This document shows, in pieces, positions 23,158 through 32,683 of a stretch of 34,829 nt of DNA. Made by a program: the position numbers and the translations under genes. How positions within the stretch are numbered: the first letter of the stretch is position 1; every line of letters starts with the position of its first letter. Under the pieces are notes generated by a model, which was not told the origin of the DNA, ran no database searches, and saw nothing but the letters and a program-made list of their open reading frames with translations. The stretch is taken from NCBI GenBank assembly GCA_021790625.1, contig JAJYGL010000239.1, positions 1-34,829 of the forward strand, read 5' to 3'. The stretch is from Pseudomonadota bacterium (GTDB lineage: Bacteria; Pseudomonadota; Gammaproteobacteria; Burkholderiales; Sulfuriferulaceae).

Positions 23158-25322
23158 GCGGCTGCTCTTATTCCCTGTTGCAATGCGTACAAGTGCGCAT
23201 AAACCCCTTGTGGATGATTCACAAGTTCAGTATGGGTGCCGGTTTCAATGATTTGACCGCGATCCATGACCACAATCCGATTCGCATCACGTACCGCCGT
23301 CAAACGATGGGCAATGATCAAAACCGTACGCCCGGCGGAAATACGACGCATATTGGCTTGAATAACACTTTCCGATTCATAATCCAGCGCACTCGTTGCC
23401 TCATCAAAAATCAGAATACGCGGGTTGCTGATAAGCGCCCGTGCGATTGCAATCCGTTGCCGCTGCCCTCCGGATAATCCTGTGCCATGTTCTCCGACCA
23501 TGGTGTCATATCCTTCGGGTAATTCACAGATGAAGTCATGCGCGCCCGCAAGCGTAGCCGCCGCAATGATCGCTTCGATTGACAAAGCCGGATTTCCCAG
23601 CGCAATATTATCCCGTACGGATCGGTTGAACAGCACGTTCTCTTGCAGCACCACACCAATCTGCTGCCGCAAGGATGCCGTATCGATCACCGATATGTCC
23701 TGACCATCAATCAGAATCCTGCCGCGATCCGGGACGTACAGACGTTGAACCAGACGTGTCAACGTGCTTTTACCCGATCCTGATCGCCCGACAATCCCGA
23801 TGACTTCTCCCGGACTGATTTCAAGCGATACTCCGCGCAAAACATCCACAGAATCGGGGTGATAGCGAAATGAAACCTGATCAAACTCTATGGAACCATT
23901 CAAACGCGGCAAACGGGTTTTATTGCCGGCTATTTCCGGATGTGTATTCAGAATATCGCCCAGACGGCTCATGGATATTCCGACCTGCTGGAAGTCGTTC
24001 CACATCTGCGCCAGCCGCAATACAGGACTGGACACCTGTCCGGCCAGCATATTGAACGCCACCAGTTCTCCCACCGTCAGTTGATGGTCGATAACACTCT
24101 TGGCACCAAACCATAGAATGGCGGCTGTCACCAGTTTGCTGACCAATTGCACCCCGTTGCTGGCAAATGTGGCCACGTTCGTCACCGACAATCCGGCCGA
24201 CACATAACCGGCAAGTTGCTGATCCCAGCGTTTGACCCATCCGGGTTCAACAGCCATCGCCTTGATTGTATCGATGCCACTGATGGTTTCGACCAGAAAC
24301 GACTGACTTTCAGCGCCACGATTGAATTTTTCGTCCAGTCGCACCCTGATGGCCGGAGTAAAGACTACCGAAAGCAGGATGTACAACGGAAACGATGCAA
24401 CCACAATCAGCGTCAGCTTGGCGCTATACCAGAACATGACCGCCAGAAAAACAACGGAAAACGCCAAGTCCAGCACCAGCGTCATCGCGTTGCCGGTCAG
24501 GAACGACCGGATATTTTCCAGCTCCCGAATGCGCGCCACCGAATCCCCTACACGCCGCGCCTGAAAATACGCCAATGGCAATCCAAGCAAATGCCTGAAC
24601 AGGCGCGCACCCAACTCGACATCGAGCTTGCTGCTGGTGTGGGCAAATACCCAGGTGCGAATGCCCGTCAATACGACCTCGAACACATTGGCCACAACCA
24701 ACCCGATGACAATGACATCCAGCGTGTCCATTGCCCGGTTTACCAGCACCTTGTCCATGACCACCTGAAAGAACAATGGCAAGACAAGGCCGATGATTTG
24801 CAGCACCAATGAGAGCAGCAGAATTTCACCCAACAAACTGCGATACTTGACGATTGCCGGGATAAACCAGGTAAAGTCAAATTTGGCCAGACTTCCGGCA
24901 AAACTGGCCTTGCTGGAAAACAGCAATAACTCGCCTGTCCACCGGTTCAGCAGTTCCGAAAGCGAAAACAACAGAGGCTGTTCGCCCGCATACTGGACCA
25001 GCACACGGTCAGGAGCGGCATTGGGCTCCGCAGAACCGACCCGTGCGATAATAAAGAACCGCCCATCACGGTCCTGCGCAATTGCCGGCAGCGGCGCATG
25101 TGTCAAGCGTTCCGGTCGTTGCTGCACGCTCCTCGCGCTCATGCCGAGATAATCGGCCGCAAGCAAAATCGTCTGTGCAGTTAAGGGTTGATGTCCAAAC
25201 TGATGGCGCAACGCAACCTCATCCGCCGCAATCTGGTGAAATTGCGCCATGGCAAGCAACGCCCATAACCCACTGTCAGGCACAGCTTCCGACTGCGCCT
25301 GACCTGTAGTCAACTCACTCAT
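23154..25322 (-). CDS. HlyB-type ABC transporter ATPase/permease of the type I secretion system
   Basis: The 722-residue protein energises export. It has an N-terminal C39-like domain without the catalytic cysteine ('DSGLWALLAMAQFHQIAAD', where peptidases have Cys), so it binds but does not cleave the substrate, as in HlyB. Six membrane helices follow, then a nucleotide-binding domain with Walker A 'GRSGSGKST', signature 'LSGGQRQRIAIARAL', Walker B 'ILIFDEATSALD' and H-loop 'IIAHRLTAVRDA'. Start ATG 25322 gives the usual N-terminus; an ATG at 25364 would overlap the repeat-protein gene. The start lies 10 bases after the stop of that gene, suggesting coupled translation, although no good ribosome-binding site is seen. 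Confidence 0.96.
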   Translation of the reverse strand: MSELTTGQAQSEAVPDSGLWALLAMAQFHQIAADEVALRHQFGHQPLTAQTILLAADYLGMSARSVQQRPERLTHAPLPAIAQDRDGRFFIIARVGSAEPNAAPDRVLVQYAGEQPLLFSLSELLNRWTGELLLFSSKASFAGSLAKFDFTWFIPAIVKYRSLLGEILLLSLVLQIIGLVLPLFFQVVMDKVLVNRAMDTLDVIVIGLVVANVFEVVLTGIRTWVFAHTSSKLDVELGARLFRHLLGLPLAYFQARRVGDSVARIRELENIRSFLTGNAMTLVLDLAFSVVFLAVMFWYSAKLTLIVVASFPLYILLSVVFTPAIRVRLDEKFNRGAESQSFLVETISGIDTIKAMAVEPGWVKRWDQQLAGYVSAGLSVTNVATFASNGVQLVSKLVTAAILWFGAKSVIDHQLTVGELVAFNMLAGQVSSPVLRLAQMWNDFQQVGISMSRLGDILNTHPEIAGNKTRLPRLNGSIEFDQVSFRYHPDSVDVLRGVSLEISPGEVIGIVGRSGSGKSTLTRLVQRLYVPDRGRILIDGQDISVIDTASLRQQIGVVLQENVLFNRSVRDNIALGNPALSIEAIIAAATLAGAHDFICELPEGYDTMVGEHGTGLSGGQRQRIAIARALISNPRILIFDEATSALDYESESVIQANMRRISAGRTVLIIAHRLTAVRDANRIVVMDRGQIIETGTHTELVNHPQGVYAHLYALQQGIRAAA

Positions 25323-25332
25323 ATTTCTAAAT

Positions 25333-28300
25333 TCAATGCCAGTTGGCGGCCAGCACCGGAGCAAGTTGTTGTTGCTGGGTCGTGCTCAGATTCATTTGAC
25401 CCGACGGGGGCGGAGTCATGGATGCCATCGCCTGCACCAGAGAATTGATCCCGCTAGCCGAGATCGTGTCCCCCGATCCATCCCTGACAGTTCCAATCTG
25501 ATAATACGTGCTGTCAAACCAGTTGGTTACCGTCTCGGTTTCCGACGTGCCGTCAACGGTGATAAGCAGATTGTTGCCCGAACGACTGAACCAGAGCTGA
25601 TCTGCTGTCACATCTGAACCAAATGCCAGCGTGTCTGATGCGCCATTGGAAACGCTAAACGAATTAGCTCCGCTGCCATTGGCCAGCGTCAATGTTGCGG
25701 CAGAACCCATATTCACCGAATTATTCGATCCGTTCATCGTGGCATTGCCATTGACAACGAGTCCTGTCACGCCGGTTGCGTTGATCGTGTCCGAATTGCC
25801 GTTTATCGTCAGCCCCGTCGTTCCGGTCACATTGATCGTGTTGCTGTTGCCGCCAACGGTCAACCCGCTGACATTGTTATCATTGACCGTGTCACCAGTC
25901 AGATTGAGCGTACTGTAATTGCTGCTGACATTGACCGCCACACCCGAACTGGTCAGGTTCAGTGTATCGTACGATCCCGTCACCGACACGCTGCCGAAGG
26001 CATCGCCCCCCGTCTGGTTCAGCGCGTTGCCATATCCGGCCAGCGTCAGCGCATCACCGGTGGCATTTGCCGTGACATCAAATATGCCGTAATACCCCGC
26101 AATGGTGGTGCTCGTGTTGGCTGCCTGCTCGATCACATCCGCCGTCCCGTGGTACACGGTTTCCGTGATCGTATCATTACTGCCACTGGCCAGCGTCAGT
26201 GTGCTGGCTCCCATGTTCACCGTGTCATTCGAGCCGGTTAGCGTGGCGCTGCCGGTCAGGTTCATCGTGCCCACGCCGCTGGCCGTGATCGTGCTCGACC
26301 CGCCGTTCACCGTCAGGTTCGTGAGGCCACTTGTCGCATCGATGACGCTCGAATTGCCGTTCACCGTCAGGTTCGCCACGCCGCTGGTGTCAACCGTGTT
26401 GCCGTTGCCGTTCACCGTCAAATAGTTCGTGCTGCTGGCCGTGACCGTGCTGCTGGTCAGGTCGAGCGTATCGTAGTAGCCGTTGCCGCTCACAGTCACC
26501 GCTGCACCTGTGCTGGTCAGGTCCAGCGTGTCTTCACTTCCCGTGACCGACACGCTACTGAATGCATCGCCCCCCGTCTGGTTCAGCGCGTTGCCATATC
26601 CGGCCAGCGTCAGCGCATCACCGGTGGCATTTGCCGTGACATCAAATATGCCGTAATACCCCGCAATGGTGGTGCTCGTGTTGGCTGCCTGCTCGATCAC
26701 ATCCGCCGTCCCGTGGTACACGGTTTCCGTGATCGTATCATTACTGCCATTGGCCAGCGTCAGTGTGCTGGCTCCCATGTTCACCGTGTCATTCGAGCCG
26801 GTTAGCGTGGCATCGCCAGACAGGTTCAAGGTGGTAATACCGCTTGTGTCTATCGTATTGCCGTTGCCGTTCACAGTTAACGAATTGGCATTGCTGGCAG
26901 TAATCGTGCTGCCGCCCAGATTAAGCGTATCGCTATTCCCGCTGACAGTAACCGCCACGCCGGTGCTCGTCAGGTTCAGGGTGTCACTGGAGCCTGTGAC
27001 CGACACGCTGCCGAAGGCATCGCCTCCCGTCTGCGTCAGCGTATTACCGCCACCCGCCAGCGTCAGCACATCGCCGGTCGCCTGCGCCGTCACGTCGAAC
27101 GTGCCAGTATTTCCGCTCAGAGTATTGCTCGAATTTGCCGCCTGTACAAAGAAATTGATGAAATTTCCCGATTGCGTCACCGTGTTGCCGCTGCCACTGG
27201 CCAATGTCAGCGTCACAGGCGTACCCACGCTTACCGTGTCATTCGATCCGCTCAGTATAGTACTGCTATCCAACACCAGCGACGCATCATTTGATGAAAC
27301 AACGACAGAAGCCTGCCGGGTCGTCCCCAAGGTGGCGATAGTATTTTGAAACAAGGTTGACGGAGATGGGTAATACGCATTGAGTGCGCTCACAATACCA
27401 TTGTATGCACTCGATCCGGACAAGAATGTGCCAAATTCAAGTTGTTGCATCGTACTCATACTGCTCAAAGCATTGACAAGTCCGGAAACGTCATAAGTAA
27501 ACGATTGCGTCGTCGGGTTATAGCTCAGCTTTACATCTGTCAACAAATTCTGATTTGTTCCGTAATTCAGCAAACAACCGCTGACATAATTGACCAGTTG
27601 ATTCCATGCCGCCTCCACCATAGGAACGCCCGCCATCGTCACTAAGGTCGTAGACCAGCCACTATTGTTTGAATACTGGGCGCCGACGAATTTGGACAGC
27701 GCATCAATTTCGCGTGTGTCTCCCGTGAAATGATAAGCCTCCTCAGGAGAATTATTCTGCACCCCCGTCCAGGTAAAAATCAGGTTGCTGATCAATGACG
27801 GCTGTTCCGCTGGTGTGGCGGCAAGGTACTGCTTGACCAGATTGGCAAGGTTACCGGTGGTATCCAGCGCCATCGCCACTTGCAGATTATGCACATCGCC
27901 CCAGCCGGCCACATCGGGCAGGTTTGCATAGGCGCTATTGACGGTACCGGCGCTTTCGTCGATGGTATTGGAGGTGTTGATGGACATGTTCATGTCCGAG
28001 AGCGTGCCGGTCGTGCCGTTGCCATAGGTGACGGTGCTGGTCGCGAGCGTCTTGTCGCCGTTGGCATCCGTTGTGTTGACCGCCGTCGAATTCAGGCTGA
28101 TGGAGGTAATGCCCGCCTGCGCCAGCGTTTCAAGGTGTCCAGAGCCGGGCTGGCCGTTGGAACCCACCCAGATCTCGATCTGGTTGAAATCCGTATCGGA
28201 CGCGTTGATCACGCCATCGTGATTGGTATCCAGTGTCGCCAGTTGGGTAAACCCGGCCTGCCCAAGTTTGTTGCCGTTCTGGTTGGTGGTGCTGCTGCCG

Positions 28301-28983
28301 ATGATGGTGAACCCGTTGTTCAGCGTGCCTTTCGCATTGGTGACATCCACCAGTACTGCAGCATTGGAACTGAACCACGAGCTTTGTTCCGCAAAGCCCG
28401 TGTTCTGGTAATCCACAAACGCACCATTTGCCAACGAAGTCGTCGTCACCGCCTGACCGTTGGTGGAGATGACCAGCGGGTCGATGACCTGGTTCTGGGC
28501 GTTGCCAAGTAAACCAGAAACAATGTTGGCAAGTGTACTGCTGTCGGCAGCCCCCTGAATTCCGTTATTGATTGCATTGTCCAACAGATCTGTTAATGAA
28601 CTTAGAGTTGAAATCAAATCACTACCGTAATTTGCAGATGCGCTAATCAGAGCGCCCGCAAGAACAAGCTCCGGATTATCAGTCACGTTACCAACCGAAC
28701 TTATCAGTCCTCCCAAGCTACCAATTACATCGGAAATTGAACCAGTGCCAGCCTCGTATTGACTGATGTTATACATCAATGTTACTGCATTCGTTTGGAG
28801 TAAATTCCCGTTTAAAAAACCTTTTAGGTAATCATTTTGACTCAAATCGAAAACAAGCCCAGCCACATCTTGAGAAAAGACAAGAAAATTACTTGTTGTT
28901 TGATTTTGATACCAGGCATTAAAATCATGATAAGTATTACTCAAATCCAACAAATTTCCAGGTGTAAGAATTTTTCCAGCCAT
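25333..28983 (-). CDS. Large RTX-like repeat protein, predicted type I secretion substrate
   Basis: The protein has 1216 residues, almost no Cys, and is rich in Asn, Ser, Thr and Gly. Residues 60-165 form an unusual hydrophobic Ser/Gly/Leu-rich region. A calcium-loop motif follows ('DTNHDGVINASD', 252-263, then 'IEIWVGSNGQPGSGHLETLAQAGI'), typical of RTX-type exoproteins. From about 600 to 1100 runs a beta-solenoid-like array built on 'LTVNGNGNTIDTSG' and 'VSVTGSxDTLxLTS' units; canonical GGxGxD nonapeptides are not seen. Near the end is a haemolysin-type calcium-binding-related segment ('LWFSRSGNNLLITVDG...VTNWF'), followed by an uncleaved C-terminal secretion-signal region. GGAGG lies seven bases before the ATG. 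It could be an adhesin, matrix protein or toxin; the sequence does not decide. Confidence 0.85.
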   Translation of the reverse strand: MAGKILTPGNLLDLSNTYHDFNAWYQNQTTSNFLVFSQDVAGLVFDLSQNDYLKGFLNGNLLQTNAVTLMYNISQYEAGTGSISDVIGSLGGLISSVGNVTDNPELVLAGALISASANYGSDLISTLSSLTDLLDNAINNGIQGAADSSTLANIVSGLLGNAQNQVIDPLVISTNGQAVTTTSLANGAFVDYQNTGFAEQSSWFSSNAAVLVDVTNAKGTLNNGFTIIGSSTTNQNGNKLGQAGFTQLATLDTNHDGVINASDTDFNQIEIWVGSNGQPGSGHLETLAQAGITSISLNSTAVNTTDANGDKTLATSTVTYGNGTTGTLSDMNMSINTSNTIDESAGTVNSAYANLPDVAGWGDVHNLQVAMALDTTGNLANLVKQYLAATPAEQPSLISNLIFTWTGVQNNSPEEAYHFTGDTREIDALSKFVGAQYSNNSGWSTTLVTMAGVPMVEAAWNQLVNYVSGCLLNYGTNQNLLTDVKLSYNPTTQSFTYDVSGLVNALSSMSTMQQLEFGTFLSGSSAYNGIVSALNAYYPSPSTLFQNTIATLGTTRQASVVVSSNDASLVLDSSTILSGSNDTVSVGTPVTLTLASGSGNTVTQSGNFINFFVQAANSSNTLSGNTGTFDVTAQATGDVLTLAGGGNTLTQTGGDAFGSVSVTGSSDTLNLTSTGVAVTVSGNSDTLNLGGSTITASNANSLTVNGNGNTIDTSGITTLNLSGDATLTGSNDTVNMGASTLTLANGSNDTITETVYHGTADVIEQAANTSTTIAGYYGIFDVTANATGDALTLAGYGNALNQTGGDAFSSVSVTGSEDTLDLTSTGAAVTVSGNGYYDTLDLTSSTVTASSTNYLTVNGNGNTVDTSGVANLTVNGNSSVIDATSGLTNLTVNGGSSTITASGVGTMNLTGSATLTGSNDTVNMGASTLTLASGSNDTITETVYHGTADVIEQAANTSTTIAGYYGIFDVTANATGDALTLAGYGNALNQTGGDAFGSVSVTGSYDTLNLTSSGVAVNVSSNYSTLNLTGDTVNDNNVSGLTVGGNSNTINVTGTTGLTINGNSDTINATGVTGLVVNGNATMNGSNNSVNMGSAATLTLANGSGANSFSVSNGASDTLAFGSDVTADQLWFSRSGNNLLITVDGTSETETVTNWFDSTYYQIGTVRDGSGDTISASGINSLVQAMASMTPPPSGQMNLSTTQQQQLAPVLAANWH
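26000..26811. repeat. Near-identical 248-bp direct repeats inside the repeat-protein gene
   Basis: Bases 26000-26247 and 26564-26811 match at every position except one (an A/G-to-T type change near 26186 and 26750). The spacing is 564 bases, exactly 188 codons. A third, diverged version is visible near 27000-27110. Confidence 0.95.
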
Positions 28984-28997
28984 GTGAAATCCTCCAT

Positions 28998-29411
28998 TTA
29001 CTTTAGAATTCGATCAAAAAAAACAGAAAACATCATTGTCATCATTGTGGCCACAACATTAATCTGTGCCAGAACATGAATATAACCACAAATTTTTCTA
29101 AATATGCTGATATTGCTTGTCATGGTAGAATAAAACATAGGTATCAAAGGCGCCAGCGCCCATCCAGCTCTGTAACTAACATGATCTTTCATGCTCCTTT
29201 GATACACATCAGGTGAATAGAAAAGTTGCGCAAGATAGTTTCCTAATATCCATATAATAATTGCAGATAAAATAAAAATGTTTCGATGCGAAAACAAAAA
29301 ATTGCTTTCACTGAAATAGTGCACGGCAAATCCAGTGAAAATCCCTAAAAATAGACCAACAAGCGGAAAGTAACGAAGCACAATCCAGGCCAACTTATGA
29401 AGTTTATTCAT
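28998..29411 (-). CDS. Small polytopic membrane protein upstream of the secreted repeat protein
   Basis: I do not recognise a family. From ATG 29411 it has 137 residues with about three or four membrane segments ('IVLRYFPLVGLFLGIFTGFAV', 'IFILSAIIIWILGNYLAQLF', 'LAPLIPMFYSTM', 'INVVATMMTMMFSVFF') and a basic C-terminus. Longer starts at 29450-29453 are open; none has a clear ribosome-binding site, so the start is uncertain. It ends 14 bases before the repeat-protein start and must be co-transcribed with it. Base composition is visibly more AT-rich than in neighbouring genes. Confidence 0.7.
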   Translation of the reverse strand: MNKLHKLAWIVLRYFPLVGLFLGIFTGFAVHYFSESNFLFSHRNIFILSAIIIWILGNYLAQLFYSPDVYQRSMKDHVSYRAGWALAPLIPMFYSTMTSNISIFRKICGYIHVLAQINVVATMMTMMFSVFFDRILK

Positions 29412-29492
29412 ATTAAAATTTAAAGTGATTGTTGAACCGCTATTCAGCATCAATGCAAGCTTATTCGATACGAATTTCTGTTAAAAATCGTT

Positions 29493-30065
29493 TTACTCCA
29501 CTCCGTTGCGCGCATCGTTATCGCCACCATCTTCCACCCTGATATGTATCCCGCCATACGCCGCTGCGATCAACCACCAGAAAGCCAGTACCTGCATAAT
29601 AATTTCAACGATGAAAAGCTTTGCAGGCAGAATGATTCCATAATCATGCAATATATACGACAGAGCTTTGACGAAAACGCGCCATCCCTGAACCAGCAAT
29701 ATTGTTCTCCAGAAAACCCCCCAGACCAAGGCCAATGCATGCTTGGCTGATAGCGGCAGATTGAGAAGTCGCCCGTTTTCTGTGACTGCTATTCGCCATT
29801 TTTTACCACGAACATTGACAGGTTTCCTGAAAAGTTTGCTGGAAAAAACATACCACTGAATTCCAAAAATCGAAATTATTGTAAAGATTATGATACCAAA
29901 ATGGGGATCATGATGGGTTTGCGACACCCCCATCAGCTTTATGAACAGACCGTAAAAAATGATACTGATCAAGGCGAAGCCGATTATATAAAGCAGTGAC
30001 CAGCGAAATAATCGCGACCACAAAATAAAGGAAATGAAGAACATTGATTTATTTGAAATTTTCAT
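29493..30065 (-). CDS. Polytopic membrane protein, first gene of the type I secretion operon
   Basis: The 190-residue product has about four membrane segments ('LLYIIGFALISIIFYGLFIKLMG', 'GIIIFTIISIFGIQWYVFSS', a weaker central one, and 'FIVEIIMQVLAFWWLIAAAYGG') and a charged C-terminal tail ending in DGGDNDARNGVE. Between the second and third lies a basic soluble loop ('KPVNVRGKKWRIAVTENGR'). A GGGGG run lies just before the ATG. The family is not recognised. It leads the operon, 39-81 bases before the next membrane-protein start, and is AT-rich like that gene. Possible jobs include immunity to, or membrane anchoring of, the secreted protein; both are guesses from position only. Confidence 0.75.
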   Translation of the reverse strand: MKISNKSMFFISFILWSRLFRWSLLYIIGFALISIIFYGLFIKLMGVSQTHHDPHFGIIIFTIISIFGIQWYVFSSKLFRKPVNVRGKKWRIAVTENGRLLNLPLSAKHALALVWGVFWRTILLVQGWRVFVKALSYILHDYGIILPAKLFIVEIIMQVLAFWWLIAAAYGGIHIRVEDGGDNDARNGVE

Positions 30066-30327
30066 TCAAGCCCCCACCCACTGCCAAAAAATATATTTAA
30101 AATTTGAGTAAGGCTTAATCATCCGATCGTGACTCTACGTAAGACAAATTCTTACAGACCGCCGCGTTTTTTTCTGCGGGGATGATACTCCTTGTTCAAA
30201 ACCATTACAACATAATTGTTATGAATGATATATGACAGCCAACCTACATCCATCAACCAACCTCCCTGCCACACGGTGACCCAGATATTACGTGCTCGGC
30301 TCTGGTTTATGCATTCCAGCACTGACA
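30066..30327. other. 262-base gap: control region of the secretion operon and edge of the mobile segment
   Basis: No gene is supported here. On the minus strand the AT-rich part next to the first membrane-protein gene holds TATATT-like -10 candidates but no good -35. A CCGC/GCGG stem interrupted by T7 lies near 30160-30180. The gap separates the secretion operon from the recombinase segment; I found no clear direct repeat marking an attachment site. Confidence 0.4.
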
Positions 30328-30801
30328 CTAAAACCCGAACATCCTCCGTTGCTCCTGCCAGTCCACCGGCACATCTGTCTCGCGACCACGCAACGTATGC
30401 AGATTGAGATGACGAGGCTGACGTCCTTCAAGGATGGCCTGCACGATGTCGGGCGCCAGCCGTGTCAGCCGTAACACCTCCGCGACCCAGCCTGGTTCCA
30501 GCCGGAGTTGCCGGGCCAATTCTGCGATGTTGGCGACTTTGCCGGTATCCAGCAATTTCTGCCAATAGCAGGCTTTGCCCAATGTGCGGATCATGGGCAG
30601 ATCAAATGATGATTTGACCTGTGCGCTGCTGTTTCCCGGCGGCGGAACCAATACCTTGCTGTAACTGCGACGCTTGATGCTCAATGGCACGAAGGTCACG
30701 GAGCGGCCACCAGCTTCAAACTGGCGTGCATCGCCCGCCATCATGATTTCCACCTTTCGCCGCGCCACCACTGCATGGAAGTTCCCGGTATCTGTTTCCA
30801 T
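30328..30801 (-). CDS. ParB/KorB-like HTH protein associated with the serine recombinase
   Basis: The 157-residue protein carries, from about residue 85, an HTH like that of ParB/KorB proteins ('NIAELARQLRLEPGWVAEVLRLTRLAPDIVQAILEGRQP'). Before it is a basic segment with 'FDLPMIRTLGKACYWQKLLDTG'. The ATG at 30801 overlaps the recombinase stop (TGATG), so translation is coupled. Genes of this type are regularly seen directly after DUF2924-linked recombinases. A role in DNA binding at the element is likely but unproven. Confidence 0.8.
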   Translation of the reverse strand: METDTGNFHAVVARRKVEIMMAGDARQFEAGGRSVTFVPLSIKRRSYSKVLVPPPGNSSAQVKSSFDLPMIRTLGKACYWQKLLDTGKVANIAELARQLRLEPGWVAEVLRLTRLAPDIVQAILEGRQPRHLNLHTLRGRETDVPVDWQEQRRMFGF

Positions 30802-32222
30802 CACACCATCTCCATTTCATCAACCGAATCCACCGCTGCGTCACGCTGTTCCTCGACGAAGGGATGACGTTCGAGTTCCCGTCGGAATGCTTGCCAGCCG
30901 TCATCACGCCAAACGATATCCAGCCCATCGGCGCGCAATTGCACCCGTTCGATCAGGAGCCGCACGATCCGGTGTTGCTCAACCGGAAACAGGTGATCCC
31001 ACACGGTGCCGATCTGGCGCATGGCAACCATGATGGTGGGTTCGTCAAGGGAGTTGCGTTCCTGCAAAGTCTGAGCGGATTGCCATACCGCAACCATTAT
31101 CTCGGGGGCTTGCAAAACTTGATGTACTTGGGACAAGACGGCAGTCTCGATTTCTACCGCTGGCAGTGCTCCCATACCACACCGGCCTGGCTGACTTGAT
31201 GCGCCGGCATTCTGTCGCTTTTCCAGATATGGAACATAGTACCGGTACCGCCGCCCATCTTTTTTGGTGGTGTGCGACGGAATCATGCGCTGCCCGTCCG
31301 GCGCGTACAGCAAACCCGACAGTAGTGCGGGGTTTGATGTGTGCTGCACCCGTGGGCCTCGTTTGCGCCCGTCGATCACCGCATGAACCGCATCCCACAC
31401 TTCCCGGTCGATGATCGCTTGATGCTGACCGGGATAAGATTGACCGTGATTGCTGATTTCACCGAGGTAGAGCCGGTTGCGCATCATCGAGAACAGATAC
31501 TGCTGGTCGATGGTTCTGCCGGGACGATGGCGCCCCGTTTGGGTGATCCAGGATTTTGTTGTGCGGCCCTCAATTTTCAGCTCGCGTACCAATTGCGCTG
31601 CCGAGCCGTGCTCGGCATAGCGGATGAAGATGTCGCGCACCAGATCTGCCTCCGACTCGTTGATGACCAGCTTGCGATCCTTGACGTCGTATCCCAGTGG
31701 CGGCATACCACCCATCCACATGCCCTTGGCCTTGCTCGCCGCCAGTTTGTCGCGGATGCGCTCACCGGTCACTTCGCGTTCGAACTGGGCAAAGGAGAGC
31801 AGGATGTTGAGCGTGAGGCGCCCCATGCTGGTTGTGGTATTGAACTGCTGGGTGACGGATACGAAGGTCACGCCGTGAGCATCGAACAGGTCGACAATCT
31901 TGGCGAAGTCACCGAGCGAGCGCGACAGCCGGTCGATCTTGTAGACCACCACGACATCGACGCGGCCATCCTCGATGTCAGCGAGTAGCCGCTTCAAGGC
32001 CGGGCGGTTCATGTTGCCGCCTGAAAACCCACCATCGTCATAACCATCGTCGATGGCAATCCAGCCCTCATGCCGCTGGCTGGCAATGAAGGCAAGCGCG
32101 GCATCCCGTTGCGCTTCCAGGCTGTTGTATTCCTGATCCAGCCCCTCGTCCGTGGATTTGCGGGTATAGACGGCGCAACGACGCTTCGGTGTCGTGGCAG
32201 GAGATGATGTCGATGGTTTCAT
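30801..32222 (-). CDS. Large serine recombinase (resolvase/invertase family)
   Basis: The 473-residue protein has an N-terminal resolvase catalytic domain with 'AVYTRKSTDEG' (nucleophile Ser23), 'GFSGGNMNRPALKRLL' and 'VVVVYKIDRLSRSLGDF'. A recombinase domain follows ('LGYDVKDRKLVINESEADLVRDIF', 'LFSMMRNRLYLGEISNHG'), then a C-terminal DNA-binding region with little Cys content. It catalyses site-specific exchange by serine attack, probably moving or inverting the element around it. It overlaps the DUF2924 gene upstream by four bases and the HTH gene downstream, forming one operon. It appears intact. Confidence 0.95.
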   Translation of the reverse strand: MKPSTSSPATTPKRRCAVYTRKSTDEGLDQEYNSLEAQRDAALAFIASQRHEGWIAIDDGYDDGGFSGGNMNRPALKRLLADIEDGRVDVVVVYKIDRLSRSLGDFAKIVDLFDAHGVTFVSVTQQFNTTTSMGRLTLNILLSFAQFEREVTGERIRDKLAASKAKGMWMGGMPPLGYDVKDRKLVINESEADLVRDIFIRYAEHGSAAQLVRELKIEGRTTKSWITQTGRHRPGRTIDQQYLFSMMRNRLYLGEISNHGQSYPGQHQAIIDREVWDAVHAVIDGRKRGPRVQHTSNPALLSGLLYAPDGQRMIPSHTTKKDGRRYRYYVPYLEKRQNAGASSQPGRCGMGALPAVEIETAVLSQVHQVLQAPEIMVAVWQSAQTLQERNSLDEPTIMVAMRQIGTVWDHLFPVEQHRIVRLLIERVQLRADGLDIVWRDDGWQAFRRELERHPFVEEQRDAAVDSVDEMEMV

Positions 32223-32683
32223 GCTTGTCCTTTCCGGCGTTCACGATGACAGGGTTTCAATCCGAAAAACACCGGTCCCGAGTAGTTGGTGCCGGTAATG
32301 GCGCGTGCCACAGCCGTGAGGCTTTTGTAGGGATGCCCCTGGTATTCAAAGCGTCCATCATCGAGTACGGTCACGTGATGGTCGATACCGTCGAATTCAC
32401 GTACCAGCATGGTTCCGGGCGCAATCCGGCTTTCCGATCGGCGCTTCTGGTTGGGCACCTCTCCGGTCTCGCCGATTTTTTCCAGGCGGCGGCGAATGGT
32501 TGCAGACAAACCGCCGAAAGCCCGCTCCTGCAGTTTGTACGCGATACGGCTTTCCAGATAGGTGCGATGGTGATGCCCCGGGCGACGATCGAAAAACTCG
32601 TCCCAAAGTCCCCACAGATTTTCCATGGAAAGATCGGGCAACTGCGCGATTTGCGCCGTTACGTTGGTTGCATGTGTCGTCAT
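32219..32683 (-). CDS. DUF2924 family protein
   Basis: The 154-residue product shows the DUF2924 pattern: 'IAQLPDLSMENLWGLWDEFFDRRPG', 'RIAYKLQERAFGGLSATIRRRLEKIG', 'APGTMLVREFDGIDHHVTVLDDGRFEYQGHPYKSLTAVARAITGTNYSGPVFFGL'. The family's function is not established, but it is almost always next to this kind of recombinase, so an accessory role in recombination or element control is inferred. ATG 32683 is chosen because AAGGAG precedes it by about eight bases and because the family begins here. It overlaps both neighbours by four bases. Confidence 0.92.
   Translation of the reverse strand: MTTHATNVTAQIAQLPDLSMENLWGLWDEFFDRRPGHHHRTYLESRIAYKLQERAFGGLSATIRRRLEKIGETGEVPNQKRRSESRIAPGTMLVREFDGIDHHVTVLDDGRFEYQGHPYKSLTAVARAITGTNYSGPVFFGLKPCHRERRKGQA

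Noticed and set aside
25631..27349. Plus-strand open frames of 95, 107 and 227 codons opposite the RTX-like gene
   Set aside because: They mirror the internal repeats (two share the same opening because of the 564-base duplication) and read as low-complexity Val/Leu/Pro.
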